Below, piece by piece: positions 26,060-35,233 of a DNA stretch of 64,000 bases (the first letter of the stretch is position 1; each line of letters starts with the position of its first letter). Position numbers and translations under genes: made by a program. This DNA is from Photobacterium lutimaris (GTDB lineage Bacteria; Pseudomonadota; Gammaproteobacteria; Enterobacterales; Vibrionaceae): positions 111,021 through 175,020 of the forward strand of contig NZ_PYMH01000011.1 in assembly GCF_003025555.1 (NCBI RefSeq), written 5' to 3'. The notes beneath the pieces are model-generated. The model was not told where the DNA came from and did no database searches. It saw only the letters and a list, made by a program, of their open reading frames with translations.

Positions 26060-26458
26060 TCAGCCGCCATAGCTTATCGCTAGTTTAATCAGCCAGATAT
26101 TGGCCAAGATCCCAAGTACAAAGACGATGGTTCGCCATGGGCTGAGCTTGAAGGCATAGCATATGAAATAGAGTATCCGGCTGATGATAAATAAGTAGGC
26201 GGGCAGGGCCGACTCATGGGCCGGTACGCCTGAGAGGTGGGCGATAAAAACACAGCAAGAGAAAACCGAGAGGATCTCCCAGCCATTGGCCTGGGCCGCT
26301 TTTACCCTGGAGGCTGCACCGGTTAGCTCACGGTCTTGAATGCGCGGCTGGTTGATATCAAGCTTGCCAGTTTGGCGAACGGTTAGCCACCCTCCAATCC
26401 CTGCCAGTAAATAGTTAATCAGTATCATGACGATAACGCACCAAAAAGCCGGGATCAT
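26060..26458 (-). CDS. MAPEG family membrane protein
   Basis: A 132-residue protein with about four membrane helices. The pattern RVKAAQANGWEILSVFSCCVF with the Asn and Glu in the first loop and the late RILYFICYAFKLS fit the MAPEG family (relatives of glutathione-dependent membrane enzymes). The bacterial role is unknown. An AGGAG ribosome site precedes the ATG. It is 73 bases upstream of the yffB-like gene. Confidence 0.85.
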   Translation of the reverse strand: MIPAFWCVIVMILINYLLAGIGGWLTVRQTGKLDINQPRIQDRELTGAASRVKAAQANGWEILSVFSCCVFIAHLSGVPAHESALPAYLFIISRILYFICYAFKLSPWRTIVFVLGILANIWLIKLAISYGG

Positions 26459-26796
26459 AGCTGCTCCTTTGGGTGGCCTTCGAGGCCGGTTTCAAGGTCT
26501 ATGTTTGATTGTCAAAAGTATAGGAGACTAGGCTTATTAAGAATACCTATAAGCCGTGTTAGTTATCGGTAGGGGGAAGCGCCTAAAGCGTCGTGTGTTT
26601 GGTCTTTGTGTGTGATACTTCAAGTTATTGTTTAAAAATGTTTTTTTTGTTTGTGGAATGACACGCTCTTGAATTTTGCGACCTGGATCACCGAAAATCA
26701 CGACTAAAACAGGGAAATCCTCCCTCATATTGATCAAACTCAACACCCCGCGGGCAGAAGTCGGAATAATGAAAACCTCAAATTATGGAGGTCTCA
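26459..26796 (+). promoter_or_regulatory. Intergenic region with an FNR-like site before the wHTH gene
   Basis: The divergent region between the MAPEG and wHTH genes. TTGATCAAACTCAA at 26730-26743 matches the FNR consensus TTGAT-N4-ATCAA at 9 of 10 positions and lies 53 bases upstream of the ATG. A small hairpin GGCC-TTCGA-GGCC type lies near 26474. Nothing else is evident. Confidence 0.5.
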
Positions 26797-27078
26797 ATGG
26801 AATTGAATCCGGTTTTTGCTCGTCGTCTTTATCTTGCTTTGCTTGTAGAGCAGCTAGATCGTCCCAATGTCCCTAAGCTGATTGAAATTACCGGTTGGCC
26901 ACGTCGTACCATTCAGGATGTACTCAAAGCCCTACCAGGGTTTGGCATTGAATTGGCTTTTGTCCAAGACGGCAAGCGCCATAACGATGGCTACTACCAG
27001 CTCAGTGACTGGGGGCCGTTTGACGTCAGTTGGGTTGAATCGAAAGAAAGGGATATTATCTCTTCAGTATCGTGTTAA
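26797..27078 (+). CDS. Small winged-helix DNA-binding protein
   Basis: A 93-residue protein with a helix-turn-helix pattern: VPKLIEITGWPRRTIQDVLKALPG (about residues 28-51), followed by a beta-wing (YYQLSDWG). This resembles the YfeC-like group of small regulators; target genes are unknown. GGAGGT five bases before the ATG at 26797 selects this start over the ATG at 26785. It is convergent with narP and shares a terminator with it. Confidence 0.78.
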   Translation: MELNPVFARRLYLALLVEQLDRPNVPKLIEITGWPRRTIQDVLKALPGFGIELAFVQDGKRHNDGYYQLSDWGPFDVSWVESKERDIISSVSC

Positions 27079-27080
27079 TA

Positions 27081-27107
27081 AAAAAACCGCATTCGTGCGG
27101 TTTTTTT
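27081..27107. terminator. Bidirectional terminator, wHTH gene and narP
   Basis: Stem AAAAAACCGCA / TGCGGTTTTTT capped by TTCG, giving a T-run on each strand. It lies between convergent genes. Confidence 0.9.
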
Positions 27108-27143
27108 ATTATTTAGTATCTTCACAATAGTAAGCATTGCCCA

Positions 27144-27770
27144 TTATTGCCCCTGCGACTCCAGATAAAGCACCGTGGCCGCTGTTCTTGATTTCACTTG
27201 GAGTTTCTTCAGTAAACTCTTCATGTGAACCTTAACGGTTGCCTCAGAGATGAACAGGTTATCGGCAATTTGTTTGTTGCGGTATCCCTTCGCGACTTCT
27301 TTTAATATCTGCATTTCCCGATCGGTCAGGCTATCAAGCAAGGAGTCTTGCTCGGTGCTGTCGGCTAGATATTCACGGATCAAATCACTGAAGGCCTGGC
27401 CGCCACACATCGCTTGTTTCAGCAGGGCAATAAGCTGATCGGGTTCGGTGTCTTTCAGAAGGTAGCCGTCGGCACCGGCATTGATCAGTGCTTTGACATC
27501 TGAGCGGCTGTCAGACACCGTCAGCACGACGATACGGGCTTGGATCCCTTCTGCTCGCATGGCATTGAGGGTATCAAGGCCGGACATACCCTTCATATTC
27601 AGGTCAAGCAGGATCAGATCCGGCTCTTTTTCCTGAGCAAGTAATACGGCATCAGCCCCGTTGCTGGCTTCACCGACCATTTCGAAGTCGTTTTCAAAGC
27701 TGAGAAGTTGGCTGATCCCCCTGCGCATCAAGGGGTGATCATCAACAATCATTATTTTCCAACACGTCAT
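27144..27770 (-). CDS. narP: Nitrate/nitrite response regulator NarP
   Basis: A 208-residue response regulator: receiver domain with phosphorylation site in ILLDLNMKG and acidic pocket VDDHP, then a LuxR-type helix-turn-helix (LTDREMQILKEVAKGYRNKQIADNL). Its start lies 4 bases after narQ and has AAGGA upstream. Next to narQ and divergent from the nap genes, it most likely activates nap in response to nitrate. The NarP/NarL choice rests on context. Confidence 0.92.
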   Translation of the reverse strand: MTCWKIMIVDDHPLMRRGISQLLSFENDFEMVGEASNGADAVLLAQEKEPDLILLDLNMKGMSGLDTLNAMRAEGIQARIVVLTVSDSRSDVKALINAGADGYLLKDTEPDQLIALLKQAMCGGQAFSDLIREYLADSTEQDSLLDSLTDREMQILKEVAKGYRNKQIADNLFISEATVKVHMKSLLKKLQVKSRTAATVLYLESQGQ

Positions 27771-27774
27771 ATTA

Positions 27775-29472
27775 TTATCCTTGGAATTCAGGCTGAAACT
27801 GAAGAGTGATTTCACAGCCCGCCCCCTTGGTTGTATTTATTTCCAGATTACCTAACAGGCGTGAGGCCCGTTCGGTCATAATTGCTAGGCCGTAGTGATT
27901 GAGTTTTTCACTGGCCGGATCAAAACCAATCCCATCATCGCTGATTTTGATCGTTACTGTGTCCAATTCCTGCTGGCAGGTGACGATGATTTCGTCAGCC
28001 TGCGCATGTTTTATCGCATTGAGCACCGCTTCCCTGATCAATTGCAGCAAGTGCACCTGATGGTGGGCATCCAGACTCAGCGATGAAAGTTGGTTATCAA
28101 TGAGCACTAAAGCATGACTTTGTTCTTCTAATGGTTTTAGCATTTCTACCAATGCTTCACCAAAGTTTGCTTCTTTGATTGTGAGGCGGAAGGTACTTAG
28201 GAGTTCCCTTAACTGGGTATAAGCCCCTGAAAGTCCGTTGTCTATGTCGCTGATGATGGCCTTAGCCTGGTTTTGGTCCTCTTGCCCTTGCTGCCTTTTT
28301 AGCAAGGCTACCTGGATTTTCAAGTAAGACAGTGACTGGGCGAGGGAGTCGTGCAACTCGCGTGCAATCGTTGCCCGCTCTTCCATCAATAATAATTGTT
28401 CCGATTGTTTCTGTGCCCGATTGTAGTAGATCCCCCGCGCCAAAGTATGGGAAAGGTTTTCAATCAAGTTCTTATCAGGGCAGGGAAGGGTATCTTGCCA
28501 CCACAACTGCCCGAGCACTTGGCCGTCGAGTTCTAGATCATGGTAATGCCAGTTATTGCCCGATGGCTGTCCTGCGATGATTTCGGTGTTGTTGCCAGTG
28601 CTTTCTTCGATGATCAGCTTGGCGGCGGTCAACCCTTCAATATCAAGCAGGGTCTCGAGCATCACGGCAAAGTTTTTGGTGCTCAGGCGGCTTTGTGATA
28701 ACTCTTGCGAACAATCATACAGTACTTGCAGAGAATCATTGGCCTGGCGGAGACGGCGGGTTTTTTCATCGACCTTCATCTCCAGGTTGCGATAGAGCTT
28801 GCCAAGTTCTGCCGCCATGGTGGTGAAGGTGCCAGCTAATATCCCCAGTTCATTATCACTTTTGACATCGAGGGTGAGGTCGAATTTACCTTCCTGTATC
28901 TGCTCGCTGGCCGTGACCATTTGATTGAGCGGGGTAACGATTTTCCGCTGGGTAAAGTGGATGGTGAACAGCGCGGCAATCAGGATCAAGCTCAAGCCAA
29001 GGCCCCCCACGACCGAGAGCACCTGTAATTTGATAATTGAAAATTCTTGTAACTCGTAGACAAATTGATCGATCCGGTCGACAAAATTGACAACTTCACT
29101 GAGAAACAAGCGTTCATTGCCATTATGTAACAAGGGGTGCAGATCTTCCCAGCGGCCAATCAAGTTGTAGTAATGCTTTTTGATATTGGTTGGTACCGTC
29201 CAATGTTCGAGCGCAGCCATAGACGGCGAGAACAATGATTTTTCGAACATATCCAAATGGACGTTGAGCTGGGGGGATTGGGTCTGGATATCATAGGCTA
29301 ATCGGTAGCTTTGCATCCTCAGTGAGCCGGAGACATTCACTGCCTCTGCATCATTCAAACTCGACGCGAGGGTCAGCAAGGCAAAGCTGGTTGTGACCAC
29401 AGAAAGAAGCAAGATGGCCAGCATAGCTCTGGCAATCGTAGTCGTGACGGGCTTTAGAGGCCTATTTTTCAC
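27775..29472 (-). CDS. narQ: Nitrate/nitrite sensor histidine kinase NarQ
   Basis: A 565-residue membrane kinase of the NarX/NarQ family. It has two membrane helices (about 14-36 and 147-168) around a periplasmic sensor with the P-box VSGSLRMQSYRLAY that binds nitrate, then HAMP, a GAF-like linker, the HisKA_3 box ARELHDSLAQSLSYL with the phosphorylated His, and the ATPase domain (ISDDGIGFDP). It forms an operon with narP. Confidence 0.95.
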   Translation of the reverse strand: MKNRPLKPVTTTIARAMLAILLLSVVTTSFALLTLASSLNDAEAVNVSGSLRMQSYRLAYDIQTQSPQLNVHLDMFEKSLFSPSMAALEHWTVPTNIKKHYYNLIGRWEDLHPLLHNGNERLFLSEVVNFVDRIDQFVYELQEFSIIKLQVLSVVGGLGLSLILIAALFTIHFTQRKIVTPLNQMVTASEQIQEGKFDLTLDVKSDNELGILAGTFTTMAAELGKLYRNLEMKVDEKTRRLRQANDSLQVLYDCSQELSQSRLSTKNFAVMLETLLDIEGLTAAKLIIEESTGNNTEIIAGQPSGNNWHYHDLELDGQVLGQLWWQDTLPCPDKNLIENLSHTLARGIYYNRAQKQSEQLLLMEERATIARELHDSLAQSLSYLKIQVALLKRQQGQEDQNQAKAIISDIDNGLSGAYTQLRELLSTFRLTIKEANFGEALVEMLKPLEEQSHALVLIDNQLSSLSLDAHHQVHLLQLIREAVLNAIKHAQADEIIVTCQQELDTVTIKISDDGIGFDPASEKLNHYGLAIMTERASRLLGNLEINTTKGAGCEITLQFQPEFQG

Positions 29473-29855
29473 AAATTTTCCTTTTAAATCGTTACCTTAA
29501 AGATGAAGAGAGAGCATTTTTCTATTTATTTCTGTTCTATATTTAACAGATAACTGGTGATCTTTAGTGCGATTGGAGTAAAAGCTAACCACACCAAGGA
29601 AAGCTTGGCTTTTTTATATTGAGAGGGTGCGCATTTAAATTTATTGATCCAAGACAAATTTCACCCCTAATTAGCCCTTACTAGGTATTTAAGCATTTAT
29701 TACGGGATTTACACTTGTCGTGTAAAAAAATGACAGCTTGTGATTATTTGTTGTAAGTCATTCAAGCCGTTTATAGGTACACCTTTGCGTTTATAGCCAA
29801 GCTGCTGCCCGTAATCACTATTTTTATTAATAATATTTTACGAAGGACTGAGTCA
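29473..29855. promoter_or_regulatory. Divergent control region narQP / napF with an FNR-like site
   Basis: 383 bases hold the promoters of both operons and no gene. TTGATCCAAGACAA at 29644-29657 keeps 8 of 10 FNR consensus positions. No clear NarP 7-2-7 heptamer pair was found by eye. A good ribosome site (GAAGGA) precedes napF. Confidence 0.5.
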
Positions 29856-30347
29856 ATGTTTGATCGTTCCCGTCGTCGGTTACTGACACGGCGTCGCAAG
29901 CCTGACCTGCAGCGAATGCCCTGGGTGGTGGACGAAGAGACGTTCACCGATACCTGTACCCGGTGCAACAAGTGTATCAACGCGTGTGAAACACAGATTA
30001 TTGCCAAAGGCGACGGTGGGTTTCCTGCTGTCGACTTTCAGCGTGGTGAATGCACATTCTGTTACCGCTGTGCCGATGCGTGTCCCGAGCCCTTGTTTCA
30101 GTCGAAATCAGAGCAGCCATGGCCTTTGGTGGCGCAAGTTAATGAGGGTTGTCTTGCCCAGCAGAATATTGAGTGCCGAAGCTGCGGCGATGCGTGTGAG
30201 GTAATGGCTATCCGGTTCAGGCTGCAAGTGGGCGGTGTCGCCCGGCCTGAACTGGATACGTCAACCTGCACAGGATGTGGCGGGTGTGTGTCGGTATGCC
30301 CGGCATCGGCGATCACCATGGTGAGTCACAATAACGAAGAGAATTAG
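29856..30347 (+). CDS. napF: Nap accessory ferredoxin-type protein NapF
   Basis: NapF is a cytoplasmic iron-sulfur protein that interacts with NapA during its maturation. The 163-residue product has a basic N-terminus and four cysteine clusters for [4Fe-4S] centres (CTRCNKCINAC, CTFCYRCADAC, CRSCGDAC and CTGCGGCVSVC). It is the first gene of napFDABC and 2 bases upstream of napD. Confidence 0.95.
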   Translation: MFDRSRRRLLTRRRKPDLQRMPWVVDEETFTDTCTRCNKCINACETQIIAKGDGGFPAVDFQRGECTFCYRCADACPEPLFQSKSEQPWPLVAQVNEGCLAQQNIECRSCGDACEVMAIRFRLQVGGVARPELDTSTCTGCGGCVSVCPASAITMVSHNNEEN

Positions 30348-30349
30348 CG

Positions 30350-30622
30350 ATGGCATTACAAGAAGTACACATTTCCAGCTTGGTTGTTCATGTAAAGCCG
30401 GCGTATCTGACCTCGGTTAAAGAGCAGATCGCAGCAATGCCGAATGCAGAAATTTACGGCGACAGTGAAGAAGGGAAGGTCATCGTGGTTCTGGAAACTG
30501 AAAACCAGGGCTATGTGACGGATACCATAGATAAAATTAATAACTTAGAACACGTTTTAACCACGTTTTTAGTGTATCACCAAATCGAACAGTTCGACTC
30601 GCAATCTGAGGAAGATTCATGA
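30350..30622 (+). CDS. napD: NapA signal-peptide-binding chaperone NapD
   Basis: NapD binds the twin-arginine signal of NapA and holds back export until the cofactor is inserted. The 90-residue protein starts with the family pattern EVHISSLVVHVKP and has the expected size and ferredoxin-like fold. It overlaps napA by 4 bases. Confidence 0.94.
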   Translation: MALQEVHISSLVVHVKPAYLTSVKEQIAAMPNAEIYGDSEEGKVIVVLETENQGYVTDTIDKINNLEHVLTTFLVYHQIEQFDSQSEEDS

Positions 30623-33105
30623 AAATGACAAGACGCGCGTTTGTAAAAGCAAACGCCGCTGCATCGGCAGCAGCTGTGGCGGGGATCTCGCTGCCGGCAT
30701 CTGCAACTAACTTAATCGTTAGTTCTGACGAAACCAAAATTAAGTGGGATAAAGCGCCTTGTCGTTTTTGTGGTACAGGTTGTTCAGTGCTTGTGGGTAC
30801 GCAGAATGGTCGCGTTGTGGCCACTCAGGGTGATCCTGAAGCCCCTGTTAACAAGGGCTTGAACTGCATCAAGGGTTACTTCCTATCAAAAATCATGTAC
30901 GGCAAGGATCGTCTGCAGACACCGATGCTGCGTATGAAAGACGGCAAGTTCCATAAAGATGGCGACTTCCAGCCTGTTTCTTGGGATCAAGCGTTCGATG
31001 TGATGGCTGAAAAATGGAAAGCAGCACTGAAGAAGCACGGTCCTTCGGGTGTCGGTATGTTTGGCTCGGGCCAATGGACGGTAATGGAAGGTTATGCCGC
31101 ATCGAAAATGATGAAGGCCGGCTTCCGTTCTAACAACATTGACCCGAATGCACGCCACTGCATGGCATCTGCGGTTGTGGGCTTTATGCGTACCTTTGGT
31201 ATCGATGAGCCGATGGGATGTTACGACGATTTCGAAAATGCTGACTCCTTTGTGCTTTGGGGTTCAAACATGGCGGAAATGCACCCGGTGCTATGGACCC
31301 GCCTGACTGACCGCCGCCTGAGCAACCCACATGTTAAAGTTAATGTGTTATCGACGTATTACCACCGCTCGTTTGAACTTGCAGACAACGGCATGATCTT
31401 CGAACCGCAGACCGACCTTGCGATTGGTAACTTCATTGCTAACTACATCATCCAGAATGATGCGGTTAACTGGGAGTTTGTGAACAAGCACACTAACTTC
31501 AAGCGTGCTGATACCGATATCGGTTACGGCCTGCGTGACGAAGACCCACGTCAGCAGAAAGCGAAGAATGCCAATTCCGGTGCCATGCACGCGATGACAT
31601 TCGACGAGTACAAGGCTTCTGTTGCCGAGTACACGGTAGAAAAAGCCGCTGAGATGTCGGGTGTGCCACAAGAGAAGCTGATTGAGCTGGCAAAACAATA
31701 TGCCGATCCTAAGACCAAGGTGATGTCACTGTGGACCATGGGTATGAACCAGCACACCCGTGGTGTATGGATGAACAGCTTGGTTTATAACATCCACTTG
31801 CTAACCGGTAAGATTTCTCAGCCGGGTAACAGCCCATTCTCGCTAACCGGTCAGCCATCAGCGTGTGGTACTGCCCGTGAAGTGGGTACTTTTGCCCACC
31901 GTCTACCCGCTGACATGGTGGTGGCAAACCCTAAGCACCGTGCGATTGCAGAGAAAATCTGGAAACTGCCTGAAGGTACGATTCCACCAAAACCAGGCTA
32001 CCATGCTGTCCTGCATGACCGTATGCTGAAAGACGGCAAGATGAATGCCTACTGGGTAATGTGTAACAACAATATGCAGGCTGGCCCAAACATTAACGAA
32101 GAGCGCCTGCCGGGTTACCGTAATCCTGAGAACTTCATCGTATGTTCAGACCCGTATCCGACAGCGACAGCCCAGGCCGCTGACCTTGTTCTGCCAACCG
32201 CAATGTGGGTAGAGAAAGAAGGTGCCTACGGTAACGCAGAGCGTCGTACCCAGGCTTGGTACCAGCAGGTTGAGACCCAAGGTGAATCAAAATCTGACCT
32301 TTGGCAGATCATGGAGTTCTCCAAGCGTTTCACCGTCGAGGAAGTGTGGGGCGAAGAACTACTGGCCAAAGCACCGCAGTACCGTGGCAAGACCATGTAC
32401 GACATGCTGTTTAAAAATGGTCAGATCGACAAGTTCCCGCTTTCCGATGCACAGCCGTTGAATGATGATGCCAAAGCACAGGGCTTCTACGTACAGAAAG
32501 GCCTGTTCGAAGAATACGCGGCATTCGGTCGTGGTAAAGCGCATGACTTGGCCCCTTACGATACCTACCATCAGGTTCGAGGTCTGCGTTGGCCGGTGAT
32601 CGATGGCAAGGAAACGAAATGGCGTTTCTCTGAAGGCCATGACTCATATGTACCGGCAGGTGAAGGCTTCCGTTTCTACGGCCACAAAGACGGCAAGGCA
32701 AACATTATCTTTGCACCGTTTGAGCCAGCGCCGGAAGTGCCTGATGAAGAATATGACCTATGGATGTCAACCGGGCGCGTGCTTGAACACTGGCATACCG
32801 GTACCATGACTCGTCGTGTTCCTGAGCTGTACAAAGCGGTACCGGATGCACTGTGTTATCTCCACCCGGACGATGCCGAATCTCGCGGCCTGCGTCGCGG
32901 AGATGAAGTGCTGGTTGCTTCTCGCCGAGGTGAAGTGCGCTGTCGAGTTGAGACCCGTGGTCGTAACCGCCCGCCAGTGGGCTTGGTATTTATCCCATTC
33001 TTTGATGCCCGTATTTTGGTGAACAAGCTGATTCTGGATGCGACGGATCCATTGTCGAAGCAGACAGACTTCAAGAAGTGTCCTGTGAAGATCACCAAAG
33101 TATAA
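30619..33105 (+). CDS. napA: Periplasmic nitrate reductase catalytic subunit NapA
   Basis: NapA reduces nitrate to nitrite in the periplasm with a bis-MGD molybdenum cofactor and one [4Fe-4S] cluster. The 828-residue protein begins with a twin-arginine signal (TRRAFVKA, ending near ASA), then the cluster motif CRFCGTGC with a further cysteine in GLNCIKGYF, and the molybdenum-ligand cysteine in NARHCMASA. It takes electrons from NapB, and overlaps napD by 4 bases. Confidence 0.97.
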   Translation: MKMTRRAFVKANAAASAAAVAGISLPASATNLIVSSDETKIKWDKAPCRFCGTGCSVLVGTQNGRVVATQGDPEAPVNKGLNCIKGYFLSKIMYGKDRLQTPMLRMKDGKFHKDGDFQPVSWDQAFDVMAEKWKAALKKHGPSGVGMFGSGQWTVMEGYAASKMMKAGFRSNNIDPNARHCMASAVVGFMRTFGIDEPMGCYDDFENADSFVLWGSNMAEMHPVLWTRLTDRRLSNPHVKVNVLSTYYHRSFELADNGMIFEPQTDLAIGNFIANYIIQNDAVNWEFVNKHTNFKRADTDIGYGLRDEDPRQQKAKNANSGAMHAMTFDEYKASVAEYTVEKAAEMSGVPQEKLIELAKQYADPKTKVMSLWTMGMNQHTRGVWMNSLVYNIHLLTGKISQPGNSPFSLTGQPSACGTAREVGTFAHRLPADMVVANPKHRAIAEKIWKLPEGTIPPKPGYHAVLHDRMLKDGKMNAYWVMCNNNMQAGPNINEERLPGYRNPENFIVCSDPYPTATAQAADLVLPTAMWVEKEGAYGNAERRTQAWYQQVETQGESKSDLWQIMEFSKRFTVEEVWGEELLAKAPQYRGKTMYDMLFKNGQIDKFPLSDAQPLNDDAKAQGFYVQKGLFEEYAAFGRGKAHDLAPYDTYHQVRGLRWPVIDGKETKWRFSEGHDSYVPAGEGFRFYGHKDGKANIIFAPFEPAPEVPDEEYDLWMSTGRVLEHWHTGTMTRRVPELYKAVPDALCYLHPDDAESRGLRRGDEVLVASRRGEVRCRVETRGRNRPPVGLVFIPFFDARILVNKLILDATDPLSKQTDFKKCPVKITKV

Positions 33106-33193
33106 ATAGCAACACATTGAACAGGTTGGTTGTCTGGCTGCTTGCCGGACAGCCCTACCTTGACCTGATTTTAGCCGATAGGCGGAGAATACA

Positions 33194-33661
33194 ATGAAAC
33201 GATTAGTTCTAGCAGTAATGGCATTGGGCATGGTGCTGGCCGGTACTGTGCATAGTGCAGAAGAGCTGCAAAACCCAGGCGGTATCGGTGGCCTTGAGTC
33301 GCTGCGTGGTGCCAGTGAGCTGGAGGCTACCCGTGCTGCGGATCCAATGAAACGCTACCCACGCGACCAAGGTACGATCGATAGCGATTATGTGTACCAG
33401 CCGCCGTTGGTACCACACACGATCCGCAACTATGAAGTGTCGAAAAATGCGAATAAATGCCTGGCATGTCATAGCTGGAAAAATGCCAATGAAATGGGCG
33501 CGACCAAGATCAGCGTAACGCACTATCAGTCACCGCGTGAAGGCCAGGTACTGTCCGATGTGTCACCTGCTCGCTACTTCTGTCTACAGTGCCACGTGCC
33601 ACAAGCGGATGCGAAGCCGTTGGTTGAAAATGATTTTGAGCGTGTCGACGCACTGCGTTAA
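33194..33661 (+). CDS. napB: Nitrate reductase diheme cytochrome subunit NapB
   Basis: NapB passes electrons from NapC to NapA. The 155-residue precursor has a signal peptide (ending near VHSAE) and two heme-c sites, CLACH and CLQCH. Distal His residues are present. It lies 88 bases after napA with its own AGGCGGAG-like ribosome site. Confidence 0.95.
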   Translation: MKRLVLAVMALGMVLAGTVHSAEELQNPGGIGGLESLRGASELEATRAADPMKRYPRDQGTIDSDYVYQPPLVPHTIRNYEVSKNANKCLACHSWKNANEMGATKISVTHYQSPREGQVLSDVSPARYFCLQCHVPQADAKPLVENDFERVDALR

Positions 33662-33687
33662 TTAGCCAGTTTAAAGAGAGGCTATCA

Positions 33688-34263
33688 ATGAAAATGTTAA
33701 AAACCTTTTGGCGTAGGTTTACCTCACCAAGTAAGGTCGCAGTGGGTCTGGTGCTATTTATGGGCTTCATGGGCGGTTTGCTGTTCTGGGGGGCGTTTAA
33801 CACCGGTATGGAAGCAACCAACACCGAAGAGTTCTGTGCAGGCTGCCATGCCCCGATTGTAAAAGAGATCCGGGAAACGGTTCACTTTGCTAACCGCTCA
33901 GGGGTTCGTGCAATTTGTTCAGACTGTCATGTACCGCATAATTGGACCGATAAAATTGTTCGTAAGGTTCAGGCATCGAAAGAGCTGGTGGCCCACGCGA
34001 TGGGGACAATTGATACTCAAGAGAAATTCGAAGAGCGGCGGGGTTATCTTGCTAACCGGGAATGGCACAGGATGAAAGAAAATGATTCGCAGGAGTGTCG
34101 TAACTGTCATGAATTCGAATACATGGACTTCTCCGAGCAGGGTAGCCGCAGTGCGAAACAGCACTCAACGGCCCTGGCATCCGGTGATAAAACGTGTGTA
34201 GATTGTCATAAAGGTATTGCCCATAAATTGCCTGATATGTCGGGTATCGAAGGCTGGCAGTAA
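33688..34263 (+). CDS. napC: Tetraheme quinol dehydrogenase NapC
   Basis: NapC is a membrane-anchored cytochrome that oxidises quinol and reduces NapB. The 191-residue protein has one N-terminal membrane helix (about 17-38) and four heme motifs: CAGCH, CSDCH, CRNCH and CVDCH. No napGH genes are present, so the quinol route to NapAB relies on NapC here. Confidence 0.96.
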   Translation: MKMLKTFWRRFTSPSKVAVGLVLFMGFMGGLLFWGAFNTGMEATNTEEFCAGCHAPIVKEIRETVHFANRSGVRAICSDCHVPHNWTDKIVRKVQASKELVAHAMGTIDTQEKFEERRGYLANREWHRMKENDSQECRNCHEFEYMDFSEQGSRSAKQHSTALASGDKTCVDCHKGIAHKLPDMSGIEGWQ

Positions 34264-34283
34264 GCTGCAGATAAGGAGAAACC

Positions 34284-34418
34284 ATGAGTACATTAGAGTC
34301 CATCTTCTGGCATGTACTGGGCTATGCGGCCATGCCTGTCATTATCCTGTCTGGCTTCGCGGCTGTAGCGGTGATTTGTATCATGCTATTGTCGCTAGGT
34401 AAGGATAAAAATATCTAG
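34284..34418 (+). CDS. 44-residue membrane protein of the TIGR02808 type
   Basis: ATG at 34284 follows AAGGAG at proper spacing. The product begins MSTLESIFWHVLGYAAMP, forms one membrane helix (VIILSGFAAVAVICIMLL) and ends with a short basic tail (SLGKDKNI). A small family of this form (TIGR02808) is known next to nap genes in Vibrio and Shewanella. It is 20 bases after napC and before the operon terminator, so it is the last nap cistron. A role in anchoring or assembling Nap components is only a guess. Confidence 0.85.
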   Translation: MSTLESIFWHVLGYAAMPVIILSGFAAVAVICIMLLSLGKDKNI

Positions 34419-34442
34419 AGGCATACCCAGCCTTTGAAAATC

Positions 34443-34471
34443 AAAGCCATGCTGTTCAGCATGGCTTTTTT
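34443..34471. terminator. Terminator of the nap operon
   Basis: Eleven-base stem AAAGCCATGCT / AGCATGGCTTT with a 4-base loop and T-run. It touches the end of the convergent minus-strand gene at 34470. Confidence 0.9.
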
Positions 34472-34673
34472 ATTGCTTGCTGTACTGATGATAAAGGCCG
34501 ATAGCAATCACGGCCAACCAGATGCTGTCGATGAGGAGCCAAGAGGCTAAGTGGCTTGAGAGGGCTGAAACGTCAGCAGCTCCCAGCAATAAGAGGATGG
34601 CTTCAAGTCCCTGCACCAATAGCATGGTTAGCAGCCCCAATAAACAGAACAACAAATAACTGGCGACGCTCAT
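34470..34673 (-). CDS. Small membrane protein of unknown function
   Basis: A 67-residue protein made of two hydrophobic segments (SYLLFCLLGLLTMLLVQGLEAILLLL and LLIDSIWLAVIAIGLY). GGAGGATCACA before the ATG is a strong ribosome site. I do not recognise the family. It is the last of three small minus-strand genes facing the nap operon. Confidence 0.68.
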   Translation of the reverse strand: MSVASYLLFCLLGLLTMLLVQGLEAILLLLGAADVSALSSHLASWLLIDSIWLAVIAIGLYHQYSKQ

Positions 34674-34749
34674 TGTGATCCTCCATCAGGGTATTGTTCT
34701 GATTTTAGATCTAAATGATAATCACTTGCAATTAGTTTCAGCTCTGCTG

Positions 34750-35214
34750 CTATTTATGGCTAAGGTACCCTGCCTTTTCCAGCATAGCCCGGAAGCTATC
34801 AGCGCGATTGCGGTTAACCCCGAAATCGGAATAGCCGATACGGGATTCGGAACGGACCACAAGTTGGTTGGCTTGCTTTTTAACCTCGAAATCATCGACA
34901 AACTGGAAAACCTTACTGGTACATTCTACCCGGAAATAATGGTCTGTCTTTGTGGCAAGCGAGGCACCAGGAAGAGAAAGTGCCATCTCTTCAATATGTT
35001 GCCATTGCTCAATGCCTTCGCTGCTGAGGATGAAAGGGGCCAAGTTATGCTCTTCTCGGGAATCCAGCGTACTGACGCAATTAGGCTTTCCTCCGCAGGG
35101 CTGGTTCACTTTTGCTGTCCCGCTATGTGAAGCAGAGTCTGGGCTGCCACATCCCGTCAACAGAGCGAGCATGGTTATGAAGGGAATAAAACGAAAACGA
35201 TGTTGTTTATTCAT
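34750..35214 (-). CDS. DUF1499 lipoprotein
   Basis: A 154-residue lipoprotein: signal peptide with lipobox LLTGC, then the DUF1499 pattern (GGKPNCVSTLD, DHYFRVECTSKVFQFVDDFE, VRSESRIGYSDFGVNRNRADSFR). Family members are envelope proteins without established activity. It lies 19 bases after the DUF2956 gene. Confidence 0.87.
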   Translation of the reverse strand: MNKQHRFRFIPFITMLALLTGCGSPDSASHSGTAKVNQPCGGKPNCVSTLDSREEHNLAPFILSSEGIEQWQHIEEMALSLPGASLATKTDHYFRVECTSKVFQFVDDFEVKKQANQLVVRSESRIGYSDFGVNRNRADSFRAMLEKAGYLSHK

Positions 35215-35233
35215 CCGTGAGTCCTTGTTAGAT

